Shown here piece after piece: positions 23,959 through 32,219 of a DNA stretch of 64,000 nucleotides; positions within the stretch are counted from its first letter, which is position 1; each line of letters opens with the position of its first letter. Source of the DNA: Actinomadura luteofluorescens. GTDB taxonomy: Bacteria; Actinomycetota; Actinomycetes; Streptosporangiales; Streptosporangiaceae. Under the pieces are notes generated by a model, which did not search any database, was not told the origin of the DNA, and saw only the letters and a program-made list of their open reading frames with translations. The DNA lies in the NCBI RefSeq assembly GCF_013409365.1, contig NZ_JACCBA010000001.1, positions 744,001-808,000 on the forward strand, written 5' to 3'. Both the position numbers and the translations under genes were made by a program.

Positions 23959-24750
23959 GTGAGCCCAGCGAAGAAGAACGGCGGCGAGCAGGCGGCCGAC
24001 GCCGGGGGCGTCCGCAGCGTCCAGCGCGCCGTCGAGATCATGTCCCTGCTCGGCGAGGAGCGCCCCGTCATCTCGATCCGCGAGATCGTCGAGGCGACGG
24101 GCCTGGCGAAGACGACGGTCATCCGCCTCGTCCAGACGCTGGAGCAGAACGGCCTGCTCTGGGCCGCTCCCAACGGCTACCTTCCCGGGCCCGGCCTGTG
24201 GCGGTGGGCGCATCTCGCGCGCAGCAGCTGGGAGCTCCCGCCGGAGACCCGCAAGTTCATGCGGGACCTCGGCGCCCGCCGCCGCGAGACGGTGAACCTC
24301 TACATGGTCCGCGACATCTACCGGGTCTGCGTCGCCCAGCAGGAGAGCCCGCAGCCGCTCCGGCACGTCGTGCACATAGGCGACGAGCTGCCACTCTGGG
24401 CCGGCGCGTCTTCCAAGGTCCTGCTGCGCGACGCCCCCGACACCCTCCTGCGCCGCGTCGCCCTGTCCTCCCCCTATGGAGAGGGCCACGTCCAGCGGCT
24501 GCGGGAGTGGATCGACGAGGCCGCCCACCTGGGCTGGGCCGCCAGCCACGGCGAGCGGGAGGACGGCCTGTCCGCCGTCGCCGTCCCGGTCGTCGGACGT
24601 TCCGGAACCGTCGTCGCCGCCCTGTCCCTCAGCGGACCTACCGTCCGCTTCCCCGACGAGCTCGTCGAGCAGTACGCGGCGGACCTGCGCCAGGTGGCCG
24701 AGGAGATGTCCGAACGCGGCTTCGACCACCCGCTCAGCCCCGCGCGCTGA
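23959..24750 (+). CDS. IclR family transcriptional regulator
   Basis: 263 aa from GTG at 23959 with GGGGAG upstream. N-terminal winged helix: VRSVQRAVEIMSLLGEERPV, then the recognition helix in LAKTTVIRLVQTLEQNGLL. The C-terminal IclR effector domain has GDELPLWAGASSKVLL and GLSAVAVPVVGRSGTVVAAL. IclR proteins bind as pairs of dimers and often regulate divergent catabolic operons in response to a pathway metabolite. This is the best candidate to bind operator pairs A-D, because pair D is its own promoter. The downstream CoA-transferase and lyase-like genes are cotranscribed. Confidence 0.92.
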   Translation: MSPAKKNGGEQAADAGGVRSVQRAVEIMSLLGEERPVISIREIVEATGLAKTTVIRLVQTLEQNGLLWAAPNGYLPGPGLWRWAHLARSSWELPPETRKFMRDLGARRRETVNLYMVRDIYRVCVAQQESPQPLRHVVHIGDELPLWAGASSKVLLRDAPDTLLRRVALSSPYGEGHVQRLREWIDEAAHLGWAASHGEREDGLSAVAVPVVGRSGTVVAALSLSGPTVRFPDELVEQYAADLRQVAEEMSERGFDHPLSPAR

Positions 24751-24776
24751 ACCCGCGTGACCTAAGGAGCTACCGC

Positions 24777-25967
24777 ATGCCACAGCGACCGCTCAGCGGC
24801 GTCCGGGTCCTCGACCTGACCAACGTCCTGGCCGGACCGTACTGCAGCTACCAGCTGATGCTGCTCGGCGCCGAGGTCGTCAAGATCGAATTGCCGGGGC
24901 AGGGCGACCTCGCCCGGCACCTCGGCCCGGAGGCCGAGCTGAACCGGACCGGCATCGGCGCCTCGTTCCTGGCGCAGAACGCGGGAAAGAAGTCCGTCGA
25001 GATCGACCTCAAGGACGCCGCCGACCGCGCCGACTTCGAGGACATGGTGCGCGGCGCCGACGTGCTCCTGGAGAACTTCCGCGCGGGCGTCCTCGCGAGG
25101 CTCGGCTTCGGCTGGCCGCGGCTGCGCGAGCTGAATCCGCGGCTGGTCTACTGCGCCATCTCCGGCTTCGGGCAGACCGGACCGATGAGCCAGGCCCCCG
25201 CCTACGACCAGATCATCCAGGGCCTCTCCGGGATGATGAGCATCACCGGCACCCCCGACACCGCCCCGCTCCGCATCGGCTTCCCCGTCTGCGACACCGT
25301 GGGCGGGCTGACCGCCGCCCTGCACATCTGCGCCGCCCTGGCGGGCCGCGACCGCACCGGTGAGGGGACGTTCCTTGACGTCTCCATGCTGGAGTCGGCG
25401 GTCTCCGCCATGGGCTGGGCGATCTCCAACTACCTCGTCAGCGGCGTCCCGCCCGAGCCCATGGGCACCCAGAACGCCACCGCCGCCCCGTCCGGCACCT
25501 TCGCGGCCGCCGACGGCCCCCTCAACATCGCCGCGAACCGCCAGCAGCAGTTCGAAACGCTGTGCGCCCTCATCGACCGCCGCGACCTCCTGGACGACCC
25601 GCGCTTCATCGACCGCGAGCAGCGCAAACAGCACCGCGACGAACTGACCGCCGAACTCGAACACGCCCTGCGCCGCCGCACCGCCCGCGAGTGGGAGCAG
25701 CTCCTGAGCACGGCCGGCGTCCCCGCCGCGCGCGTCACGACCGTCCCCCAGACGGTCGAGCTCGACCAGCTCGACCACCGCGGCTTCTTCACCGAACTCC
25801 CGTTCCCCGACGGCTCCGCGCGCGCGTTCAAGGCCGTCGGCAGCGGCGTCCTGCACGACGGCGAGCCGCTGCGTCCCACCGGCCCTCCGCCCCTGCTCGG
25901 CGAGCAGAACCCCGAACGCCGAGCCCTGACGAGCCGCTGGAACGACCGCGACGCCATCACCCCATGA
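24777..25967 (+). CDS. CaiB/BaiF family CoA-transferase
   Basis: 396 aa, class III CoA-transferase that moves CoA between acyl groups through an aspartyl thioester. N-terminal family motif GVRVLDLTNVLAGPYCSYQL; LLENFRAGVLARLGF; the catalytic Asp is in GEGTFLDVSMLESAVSAMG; and FPDG.ARAFKAVGSGVLHDG closes the fold. AAGGAG lies 9 nt before the ATG at 24777. Cotranscribed with the IclR gene 26 nt upstream and the citrate-synthase-like gene downstream. It probably activates the carboxylate end product of the oxidation pathway. Confidence 0.9.
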   Translation: MPQRPLSGVRVLDLTNVLAGPYCSYQLMLLGAEVVKIELPGQGDLARHLGPEAELNRTGIGASFLAQNAGKKSVEIDLKDAADRADFEDMVRGADVLLENFRAGVLARLGFGWPRLRELNPRLVYCAISGFGQTGPMSQAPAYDQIIQGLSGMMSITGTPDTAPLRIGFPVCDTVGGLTAALHICAALAGRDRTGEGTFLDVSMLESAVSAMGWAISNYLVSGVPPEPMGTQNATAAPSGTFAAADGPLNIAANRQQQFETLCALIDRRDLLDDPRFIDREQRKQHRDELTAELEHALRRRTAREWEQLLSTAGVPAARVTTVPQTVELDQLDHRGFFTELPFPDGSARAFKAVGSGVLHDGEPLRPTGPPPLLGEQNPERRALTSRWNDRDAITP

Positions 25968-25993
25968 CCGACCGCCCAGCGCAGGAGGCTCCC

Positions 25994-26815
25994 GTGAACG
26001 ACATCGACCCGACGGGCGCCGTCGCGCAGTGGTGGGCGACCGCCATCACCCGTATGGAACCCGGCGTCATCGAACTGCGCGGACACCCCGTCCAGGACCT
26101 CATCGGCACCACCGGCCTCACGTCCATGATCTGGCTGATGCTGCGCGGCGACCTCCCCGCCCCGAGGCAGGCGGCCCTCCTGGACGCGGCGCTCGTCGCC
26201 GCCGTCGACCACGGCCCCCAAGCCCCCTCCATCGCCATCGCCCGCATGGCCGCCACCTGCGGTGTCGGCCTCAACAACGCCGTCGCCAGCGCCGTCAACA
26301 CCCTCGGCGACGCCCACGGCGGAGCGGGCGAGCAATGCGTCCGGCTCCTGGACGACGTCCTCCAGCGCGAGAGCACCGGCCTCGACCTCCGCACCGCCAC
26401 CGAGCAGACCATCGCCGCCTGGCCCCGCTACCTCCCCGGCTTCGGCCACCGCTTCCACCCCCGCGACCCCCGCCGCGACCCGCTGATCAGCCTCGTCGAG
26501 GACGCCGCCCGCGACGGCGTCGTCCCCGGCGACCACCTCCGCGCCGGCAGGTCCGTGGAGGCCCTCCTCGCCGAAGGCCGCACCAGGCCCGTGCCGATGA
26601 ACATCGACGGCGCCACCGCCATCATCTACGCCGAACTCGGCTTCCCCGCCCCTCTCGCCCGCGGCCTGTTCGTCCTCAGCCGCAGCATCGGCATCCTCGC
26701 CCACGCCTGGGAGGAGACCCAAAGCGGCCAACGCAACAAAGGCCCTGTCCCCCGAGAGATCCTCCCCACCTCGATAGCCGGCCCGACGAGGCAATCACCG
26801 CATCACAGAACCTGA
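25994..26815 (+). CDS. Citrate synthase-like protein (citryl-CoA lyase type)
   Basis: 273 aa, shorter than standard citrate synthase (about 370-430). It keeps the three catalytic regions: the first His in GDAHGGAGEQC, the second in GFGHRFHPRDPRRDPL and the Asp in PMNIDGATAIIYAELGFP. The GTG at 25994 has AGGAGG 5 nt upstream. An ATG at 25964 that overlaps the CoA-transferase stop is a weaker alternative. A short enzyme of this type beside a CaiB transferase suggests Claisen-type cleavage of a CoA thioester made by its neighbour rather than citrate formation. That is inference. Confidence 0.8.
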   Translation: MNDIDPTGAVAQWWATAITRMEPGVIELRGHPVQDLIGTTGLTSMIWLMLRGDLPAPRQAALLDAALVAAVDHGPQAPSIAIARMAATCGVGLNNAVASAVNTLGDAHGGAGEQCVRLLDDVLQRESTGLDLRTATEQTIAAWPRYLPGFGHRFHPRDPRRDPLISLVEDAARDGVVPGDHLRAGRSVEALLAEGRTRPVPMNIDGATAIIYAELGFPAPLARGLFVLSRSIGILAHAWEETQSGQRNKGPVPREILPTSIAGPTRQSPHHRT

Positions 26816-26922
26816 CCCCAAGTCCGGTCACAGGATGCCAAGGCTGGATCGAGGGCAGCGCACCCAGCCGCGCCGCGGAGCGGTGACCGCCCCGGCGATC
26901 CCGCCGACCCCGCCCGCCGTGA

Positions 26923-27063
26923 TCATGGCGGCGAAAGGTTCAGCCGCACGCGGGCGAAGTAAACGATCAGGGTGTCCACCGCCAGGCAGAGGTTGATCAA
27001 GGTCCGGACGTTGGTGAGGGCCAGCAGCGGGCGAAAGCCGACGACGAAACGCAGGCCCTCCAA
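26923..27063 (-). pseudogene. MFS transporter fragment
   Basis: A 46-codon open stretch bounded by stops reads LEGLRFVVGFRPLLALTNVR, then TLINLCLAVDTLIVYFARVR. This is the loop and helix 7-8 region of drug-type MFS permeases (GLR.VL..P.LRALTL...L.NL...). Nothing upstream or downstream extends it in any frame, so it is decayed debris at the end of the catabolic block. Confidence 0.6.
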
Positions 27064-27213
27064 CTATCCTCACCGGGCCTGCGGAGTTTCAGTCGGGCCG
27101 ACCTCGGCGCCACCCGCGCTCGACCGGCCCTGCCGGGTGCCACAAGACGGTCGATGTGGCAGTCGCCCAAAATCATCACCCCGGCGGTCCATATCGGGCA
27201 GCACATTGCAGGT

Positions 27214-27528
27214 CTAATTCATCAATGCGGCGAAGAAGCGGTTCACGGCTCCCGGGTCGACGAATATAAAGGCGACGAACGCAACCGGGACGACCAGGAT
27301 CAGTAGCCAGCCCAGCAGTGCTCCTGCCAGTGCTGAGCCGCGTCCGAACTGGCCGGTCCTGCGGATCTGCCCGGCGGCGATGTGTCCGAGCACCACCGCG
27401 AACAGAGATGTGAAGCCACAGGTGAAGAAGCCGAGGATGCCCAGCACGAGGGCTGCGGTAGCCATGCCATTGCGCGCGGGTGGCGGAATGTGAGGGGGCG
27501 GCGCGGGGAAATAGGCCACGAACGACAA
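27214..27528 (-). CDS. DUF4190-type small membrane protein
   Basis: 104 aa. A proline-rich head (FPAPPPHIPPPARNG) is followed by two transmembrane helices separated by a short polar stretch (MATAALVLGILGFFTCGFTS and then SALAGALLGWLLILVVPVAF). The motif A.VLG...I..TG..GRG.ALAG...G is typical of DUF4190. The first codon is TTG at 27528 or GTG at 27519, and neither has a clear ribosome binding site. It has no obvious operon partner and its function is unknown. Confidence 0.7.
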   Translation of the reverse strand: MSFVAYFPAPPPHIPPPARNGMATAALVLGILGFFTCGFTSLFAVVLGHIAAGQIRRTGQFGRGSALAGALLGWLLILVVPVAFVAFIFVDPGAVNRFFAALMN

Positions 27529-27599
27529 TCTAGATCAGTTCCGGCCGCGTGTGACCAGGGGACCTGACCTGATCCGGCCATGCCGTGAACCGCAAGCGT

Positions 27600-27810
27600 G
27601 ACCCACGTCGACGCGGAAGTTAGAGGTCAGGCGGCGCAGCAGCGTCGCCAGGTTCGGCTTCCCCCCCTTGATCGAGGTCACCACGCGCTTCAGATCGGCC
27701 ACATCCGCTCGATCAGCCTCCAGTCAACGACCCGGCGGCAGCCGTCGGCGTGGGCGAACAGGACGTTGATGCGCTGGTTCTTGGCTTGTTCGGAGTGCAG
27801 GTCAGCGAGT
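27600..27810 (-). pseudogene. Possible Tn3-family transposase remnant
   Basis: One frame reads MSASLADLHSEQAKNQRINV, then VDWRLIERMWP and a stop; a shifted frame continues DLKRVVTSIKGGKPNLATLL and RRLTSNFR. The joined segment resembles Tn3-family transposases (LIE..W.DMLRVV.SI..GK...S.LLR.L). The frameshift sits next to a run of seven C residues. No terminal repeats are visible. Confidence 0.4.
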
Positions 27811-28276
27811 GACGCCGACATCGCCTCTGACGCTGAGGGGCTGGAAAGGCACCGTTGAAGGTGCGGGTCTCCAGGGCGGCGCCCGCGAGTGGGTCGAGGT
27901 CGCTGATTCCGCCGAGCAGGTTCTTACACCCGCAGGGAGGGCGGCGGTGAACCTTCCGGGCTTCGGCGGCGGGGATTGTTGCCGTGTCCGCCCACGGTGG
28001 CCGTGCTCAGCGCGCCCAGGCCGCAGGGCATCACGACCTGCACACGACCGCTTCGCTCTCCACGGAGCCGCCGGGCCCCGGCCGTGACCAGGCCCAAGCG
28101 AGGCGGTACATGGTCCAGTCGCACCGGCGGTGGCCAACCTGTCGCCTGGTCGGCTTGCCCGACTGCTGGTGAGACGGCTTGGGCGGTCGCCCGGAGAGGG
28201 TGGAGCACTACGACGTTTAGCTCGCCACTGGGCGGGTGGCACGTTCAGCGCTTTCGCAGGCCGCCGTCCGATGAAG
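27811..28276. other. Non-coding or decayed stretch
   Basis: No frame here shows consistent codon bias or a recognisable domain. Several arginine-rich open frames on both strands look like GC-driven artefacts. Nothing further is supported. Confidence 0.5.
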
Positions 28277-28921
28277 TTATGTTCGCGAGCCTCCGTCTTG
28301 CCTCAGCACGGTCGTGGCGTGGTCTTCTACCCGGGTGACGATGTCCTGATAGTCCGCAAGCTTGATCTTGCCATCCGGTGACAACGAAAGAATGATCACG
28401 TAATTGCCGCGTCTGCTGGTGAGTTGCAGGGCGCTCTTGGTCGTCCTGCCGATTTGGTGTTCCCAGATCTGGACGCGTGCGGGCCCGCCGTCACGCCGAT
28501 AGAATTCGTCGGCTCTCAGTATGACGTGGTGATTCTCTCCGTCGATGACGATGTCGTAGGCGTGGCATTCTTCTGGTGCCGGCGTCGCGACGAGCTGTTG
28601 GGCGTCCGCCTCCGTGAGCTTGATGATGGTCTCGGTCACAAGGAGGGCTCGGGCTTCGTCGGTCCACATGGCGAGCGCTGCGGGCGAGAATCGGGCCTGC
28701 TCGCCGAGCGCCTGGATGCGGCCCGGCAGCATCGTCCGATCGGCGCAAGGCTCGGACGGCCACGTCTTACCGTCGACGATTCTGTCCGTGAGCTGCTGGT
28801 AGGTGCCCGAGATCGGTCCGTATCGGAACGTCTCGCTCGACTGCGCCGCCGGGATCGGCAACAGCGCCCGCTTCAGGCGATCCGTGTCGGCCGGTTCCGA
28901 TGGCCGAATGGTCGGGGACAC
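28277..28921 (-). CDS. Hypothetical protein, 5' end abutting an IS element
   Basis: 214 aa from GTG at 28921 (VSPTIRPSEPADTDRLKRAL). A mid-region reads as a real globular protein (YDIVIDGENHHVILRADEFY and GNYVIILSLSPDGKIKLADY). It looks like an outer-domain protein with beta strands, perhaps a lipoprotein-type or CU044_5270-like protein of actinobacteria that has lost its N-terminal anchor. The IS5 element begins 23 nt upstream of the present start. The far side of the IS carries GGGGGAAGACAATG on the same strand, so the native start and promoter were probably displaced. Confidence 0.6.
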   Translation of the reverse strand: MSPTIRPSEPADTDRLKRALLPIPAAQSSETFRYGPISGTYQQLTDRIVDGKTWPSEPCADRTMLPGRIQALGEQARFSPAALAMWTDEARALLVTETIIKLTEADAQQLVATPAPEECHAYDIVIDGENHHVILRADEFYRRDGGPARVQIWEHQIGRTTKSALQLTSRRGNYVIILSLSPDGKIKLADYQDIVTRVEDHATTVLRQDGGSRT

Positions 28922-28944
28922 GCTCCGATCGGGGCCCGACTCAC

Positions 28945-29862
28945 TGAGCCTTTTTCAGCGTGCTGCGGTCTCGCGGAGTTGCAGGGTGTGGATGGCCTTG
29001 GCGAGGCGTCCGGCGCGGTGGGGGCAGCAGCGCAGCTTCCGCAGGATTCGCCATGACTTGAGCTGGGCATTCGCGCGTTCGCCGGGGCCGCGGAGCTTGG
29101 CGTGTGCACGGTTGGCGTCCTTTTGCGGTTCGGGCTTGTCGCGTCCCTTGTAGGGCGTGAGGATGTGCGCGCCGGCGCCCTGGTAGGCCTTGTCGGCCAG
29201 CACCAGCAGCCCGGTGGCCGCCAGTGCCCGGACGACGCCCCAGATCCGGGCCGCGGTCAGGTCGTGGACCGAGCCGCGCAGCGGTCCCGACACCCACAGC
29301 AAGGTCCCGTCCGGTGCGGCGATGACCTGGAGGTTCATGCCGTGGCGGCGGTGTTTTCCCGAGTAGTAGGGCCGGTCGGCGGCGACCCTGTCGATCGAGA
29401 CCAACGTGCCGTCCAGCACCAGGTAAGGCAGCCCGGCTTTGACCGCTCTGGCCAGCGCCGCACCGAGTTTGGGCGCTCGGGCGGCGAGAAGGTCGACGGT
29501 CTCGTTGACGTAGCGCCACGCGGTGGCGGTGGAGACGCCGAATCCGGCGCCCAGCTCGGCGTAGGTCTCGCCCTTGCGCAGGTAGACCAAGGTCATCAGA
29601 GCCTGCATGCCCGGGGGCAGGCACCGGCCCCTGCTGCCGAGGGCCTGGCGGTGGCGGCGGACGACACCGGTGGCGTAGGCCAGGGTCCGGCGCGACAACG
29701 GCAGCGAAGCACGGTACAAAAGCATGTGAGGCCTCTGGTGGGGACGGGACGTTGTGAGAGACCAACCGTCCTACCAGGGGTTTCTTGACGTCCGGCACCG
29801 CCCACACCGTCCGCGATCATGCTGTGATCAGCGCACATCGAACTGCCGCTGAAAAAGGCTCA
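28945..29862 (-). mobile_element. IS5-family insertion sequence (918 bp)
   Basis: Bounded by perfect 16-bp inverted repeats: TGAGCCTTTTTCAGCG at 28945-28960 and its complement at 29847-29862. One intact transposase fills it. No clean target duplication is visible; the flanking triplets on the minus strand are AAT and AGT, which both fit ANT but differ. It lies between a hypothetical gene and a divergent acetyltransferase gene. Confidence 0.9.
28955..29725 (-). CDS. IS5-family DDE transposase
   Basis: 256 aa, uninterrupted. The N-terminal helix-turn-helix (LVYLRKGETYAELGAGFGVS) is followed by a DDE_Tnp_4-type core: first Asp in LVLDGTLVSIDRV, second in LLVLADKAYQGAGAH, and the acidic/basic tail region GERANAQLKSWRILRKLRCC with the catalytic Glu. 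The length and order match IS5-family members of actinobacteria. The stop overlaps the left inverted repeat. Confidence 0.92.
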   Translation of the reverse strand: MLLYRASLPLSRRTLAYATGVVRRHRQALGSRGRCLPPGMQALMTLVYLRKGETYAELGAGFGVSTATAWRYVNETVDLLAARAPKLGAALARAVKAGLPYLVLDGTLVSIDRVAADRPYYSGKHRRHGMNLQVIAAPDGTLLWVSGPLRGSVHDLTAARIWGVVRALAATGLLVLADKAYQGAGAHILTPYKGRDKPEPQKDANRAHAKLRGPGERANAQLKSWRILRKLRCCPHRAGRLAKAIHTLQLRETAAR

Positions 29863-29940
29863 TTGTCTTCCCCCGCGGCACCGCGACAGCCGGGGAGAAT
29901 AACGATCGCTTCACCGAAGTCGGTGTGAAACGGTTGCCAC

Positions 29941-30519
29941 GTGCCTCAACCGATCTTGCACACCGAGCGTCTGCTGCTGGTACCGCTGGCCGATCGGCAT
30001 CTCGACCTGGAGGTCTACCTCGACTCCGACCTCGAGGTGCTGCGATATCTCGACGCGAGAACGCCGACCAGGCACGAGGTGGTCGCAACTCATCAGCGGC
30101 GGATGGCCATGGCAGGCAAGGTGGACGGGCTGGGCTTCTGGATGGCCCACCTCTCCGCTGAAGGTGAGGAGGGTGAGTTCGTCGGGCTCATGATGCTGCC
30201 GCCTGCACATGGTCTCGATCAGCCCGACGATCCCACCGTCTGCGATCTGGGGTACCGGCTCGTCCGCCGGCACTGGCGGCAGGGCCTGGCCAGCGAAGCA
30301 TCCCGCGCCCTTCTGCGGCACGCCTTCGACACAGTCGGGCAGAGCCGTGTGATCGCGCAGACCATGGCCGCCAACGCCGGATCCATAGGAGTGATGCGGG
30401 CCATCGGCATGCGGTACGTGCGCACGTACTATCCGCAGTTCGACGATCCGCTGCCGGACGCGCACCTCGGCGAGGTCGAGTACGAGATGACCCGCACCAT
30501 GTGGGAAGAGATGCGCTGA
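29941..30519 (+). CDS. GNAT acetyltransferase (RimJ/RimL-like)
   Basis: 192 aa from GTG at 29941. It starts MPQPILHTERLLLVPLADRH, typical of the RimJ/RimL subgroup. The acetyl-CoA site is around GYRLVRRHWRQGLASEASRA, followed by MAANAGSIGVMRAIGMRYVR. The acceptor is unknown; such proteins acetylate protein N-termini, antibiotics or metabolites. No clear ribosome binding site precedes the GTG. Confidence 0.87.
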   Translation: MPQPILHTERLLLVPLADRHLDLEVYLDSDLEVLRYLDARTPTRHEVVATHQRRMAMAGKVDGLGFWMAHLSAEGEEGEFVGLMMLPPAHGLDQPDDPTVCDLGYRLVRRHWRQGLASEASRALLRHAFDTVGQSRVIAQTMAANAGSIGVMRAIGMRYVRTYYPQFDDPLPDAHLGEVEYEMTRTMWEEMR

Positions 30520-30910
30520 GGCGGCGGCCGGTCTCGGATCCTGCTCCGGCACGAAAACGAGGACCTCACTCAGCGCCGCGCCCGTCGGGACCGGACGACC
30601 GGCCCATTCGACCCTCACACGGCCCGGATTCTGATTTCCGGCTCCCGACCACCCGAAATGGTCCATCGCCTCCCGTGGTTCGGACGGCCGCGAACCCGTA
30701 GACACTTCGCTCCGGACGGAATGACGTTCGACTGGGAGCCTGTCGGCCCTGGAAACACGGGGCGCCGGCAGGCTCGCGGTGCGACCCGTCCGAAAGAGCA
30801 GTGCGCCGAGACAGCGGATCCACTTGCCGTTCCGTAGTGAACACGGACGGTCTTCCATGCCTGCATCCAAAGGATGCGGGGGCAACTCAAACAAGAAGGG
30901 AGAGAGGTGC
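30520..30910. other. 391-bp intergenic stretch without a recognisable gene
   Basis: Short frames on both strands lack domain content. The stretch should hold the promoter of the EamA gene; its last part turns AT-richer towards the ribosome binding site GGGAGAGAGG. Confidence 0.5.
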
Positions 30911-31786
30911 ATGTGCGCAGCAGACCTCCCAAGAAATTCTAATATTGCAGTTTTTGCACTGATTATTTCAATTGCCTTGGGCGTGACGGCAGGCACTGTT
31001 CAGCTCGCCTTGGGACTGGTTGGCAGGATCGGCCCATTCACAGCCGCTCTCTTGGTCGCCACAGTCGGCATCGCGCCATTATTGATCACGTACAGGCCGT
31101 CCTTGCGGGCGGGTTGGCCGATCTGGCGATCGGCGCTGATTCTGGGACTCGGCCTTACCGTGGGGTTCGTCTCCTTCCAGTATGCCATTCGCATGCTGCC
31201 CCTCGGGATCGTGCTGGCGGCGTTCTATGTCGGAGGCCCGATGCTGCTCGTCACCATCGAGATCCTAAGGTCCCGCCGGTGGTGGGACCTGGCGTGGCCG
31301 GTGGCGGGTTTCTCCGGTGTCGTCGTGCTCACGCCCTCCTGGGAAGGCGAGATCAACTACTGGGGATTCGCTGTCGTTGCGCTTATGGCAGCGAATTTCC
31401 TGGTCGGAATGAAAATGATGTCCAGCATCAAAAGAAGTGACATCACCGCCTGCACGACTTTGGCAAGAATCCCTAATATCATCCTTATGTTCGTGTTGGC
31501 TTTACTATGGGAGGGGTCAGACGCGGTCTTCGGTCTGGACAGGGGTGATTTATTGATCTTCCTGGCCGCGGGGGCGCTGATCTTTCTGTCGACGGTGTTG
31601 TCCAACATGGCATGGCAGCGGGGAATCCGCCCCTTCGCCGTGGCGTTGTTGAACCCCATCGAACCTGCGTGCGGTGCCATCCTGGGACTGATCGCAGGTC
31701 AACAGCTGAACTGGGCGTCCTGGATCGGCATTTCCATGGTCACGGCCGCCGGCGTCGGCGCAGCGATCAGTCAGCACAGGAAGTGA
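30911..31786 (+). CDS. EamA/DMT-type permease
   Basis: 291 aa, about ten hydrophobic helices in two EamA repeats (NIAVFALIISIALGVTAGTV; LGLTVGFVSFQYAIRMLPLG; AFYVGGPMLLVTIEILRSRR; then a second half ending NPIEPACGAILGLIAGQQL). RhtA-like DMT exporters of amino acids or metabolites have this pattern. The ATG at 30911 follows GGGAGAGAGGTGC. The coding sequence has more A/T-ending codons (for example AATTCTAATATTGCA near the start) than its neighbours, a sign of recent transfer. A perfect hairpin follows the stop. Confidence 0.87.
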   Translation: MCAADLPRNSNIAVFALIISIALGVTAGTVQLALGLVGRIGPFTAALLVATVGIAPLLITYRPSLRAGWPIWRSALILGLGLTVGFVSFQYAIRMLPLGIVLAAFYVGGPMLLVTIEILRSRRWWDLAWPVAGFSGVVVLTPSWEGEINYWGFAVVALMAANFLVGMKMMSSIKRSDITACTTLARIPNIILMFVLALLWEGSDAVFGLDRGDLLIFLAAGALIFLSTVLSNMAWQRGIRPFAVALLNPIEPACGAILGLIAGQQLNWASWIGISMVTAAGVGAAISQHRK

Positions 31787-31806
31787 CCTGGCTGGCTCCG
31801 CATTTG

Positions 31807-31834
31807 CGGCGGGGAGGATCCAACCTCCCCGCCG
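31807..31834 (+). terminator. Terminator after the EamA permease
   Basis: A perfect 11-bp stem, CGGCGGGGAGG with its complement, and a 6-nt loop ATCCAA. It begins 20 nt after the stop. No U-tract. Confidence 0.75.
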
Positions 31835-32034
31835 TCCGCCGATCCGGTGCTCGACCAACAGCTCTCGCTACCTCGGTCACTTTGAACCTCAACTGCTGAT
31901 CCGCCCCGGCATCCTGAGCAGGCCCAGCTCCAAGCGCAACTGCTCGACCGTCTCCGCCCACTCGATCACCGGCACTCCCCCACCTCCGCACGCGCCCCAC
32001 CGCAACCCTCGTCCTGCCAAGCCGCGCCACCTCC

Positions 32035-32190
32035 CAACCTGCTGATAAGCCGATCAGGAAGCCCTCGGACGCCGAAACGGCCCGGCTACGCCAGCTTGCG
32101 GACTCTCGTGCGTCGAAGTTCGTGCTGCCGCTGGACATGATCAACCTCGATGAGGCGCAGTGGACGCGCGGTACCTCTGTCAATGTCTGA
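32035..32190 (+). pseudogene. C-terminal fragment of an unknown gene
   Basis: A 51-codon open stretch with strong G/C at third positions ends in TGA and reads QPADKPIRKPSDAETARLRQ, then LADSRASKFVLPLDMINLDE and AQWTRGTSVNV. It looks like the tail of a real protein, but no start with a ribosome binding site or recognisable domain precedes it. The preceding 31,840-32,034 stretch also holds a short minus-strand frame (VPVIEWAETVEQLRLELGLL) of the same fragmentary kind. Confidence 0.3.
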
Positions 32191-32219
32191 AGCCCTCTGC
32201 ACGCGGTCTGTGTTGTTTG

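Noticed and set aside
24198..24776. Upstream extension of the CaiB-type gene into the IclR gene
   Set aside because: The extension is out-of-frame IclR sequence; the ATG at 24777 has AAGGAG and matches the family start.
28940..29866. Exact target-site duplication around the IS5 element
   Set aside because: Flanking triplets differ (AAT versus AGT); no identical repeat of 2-9 bp could be supported.
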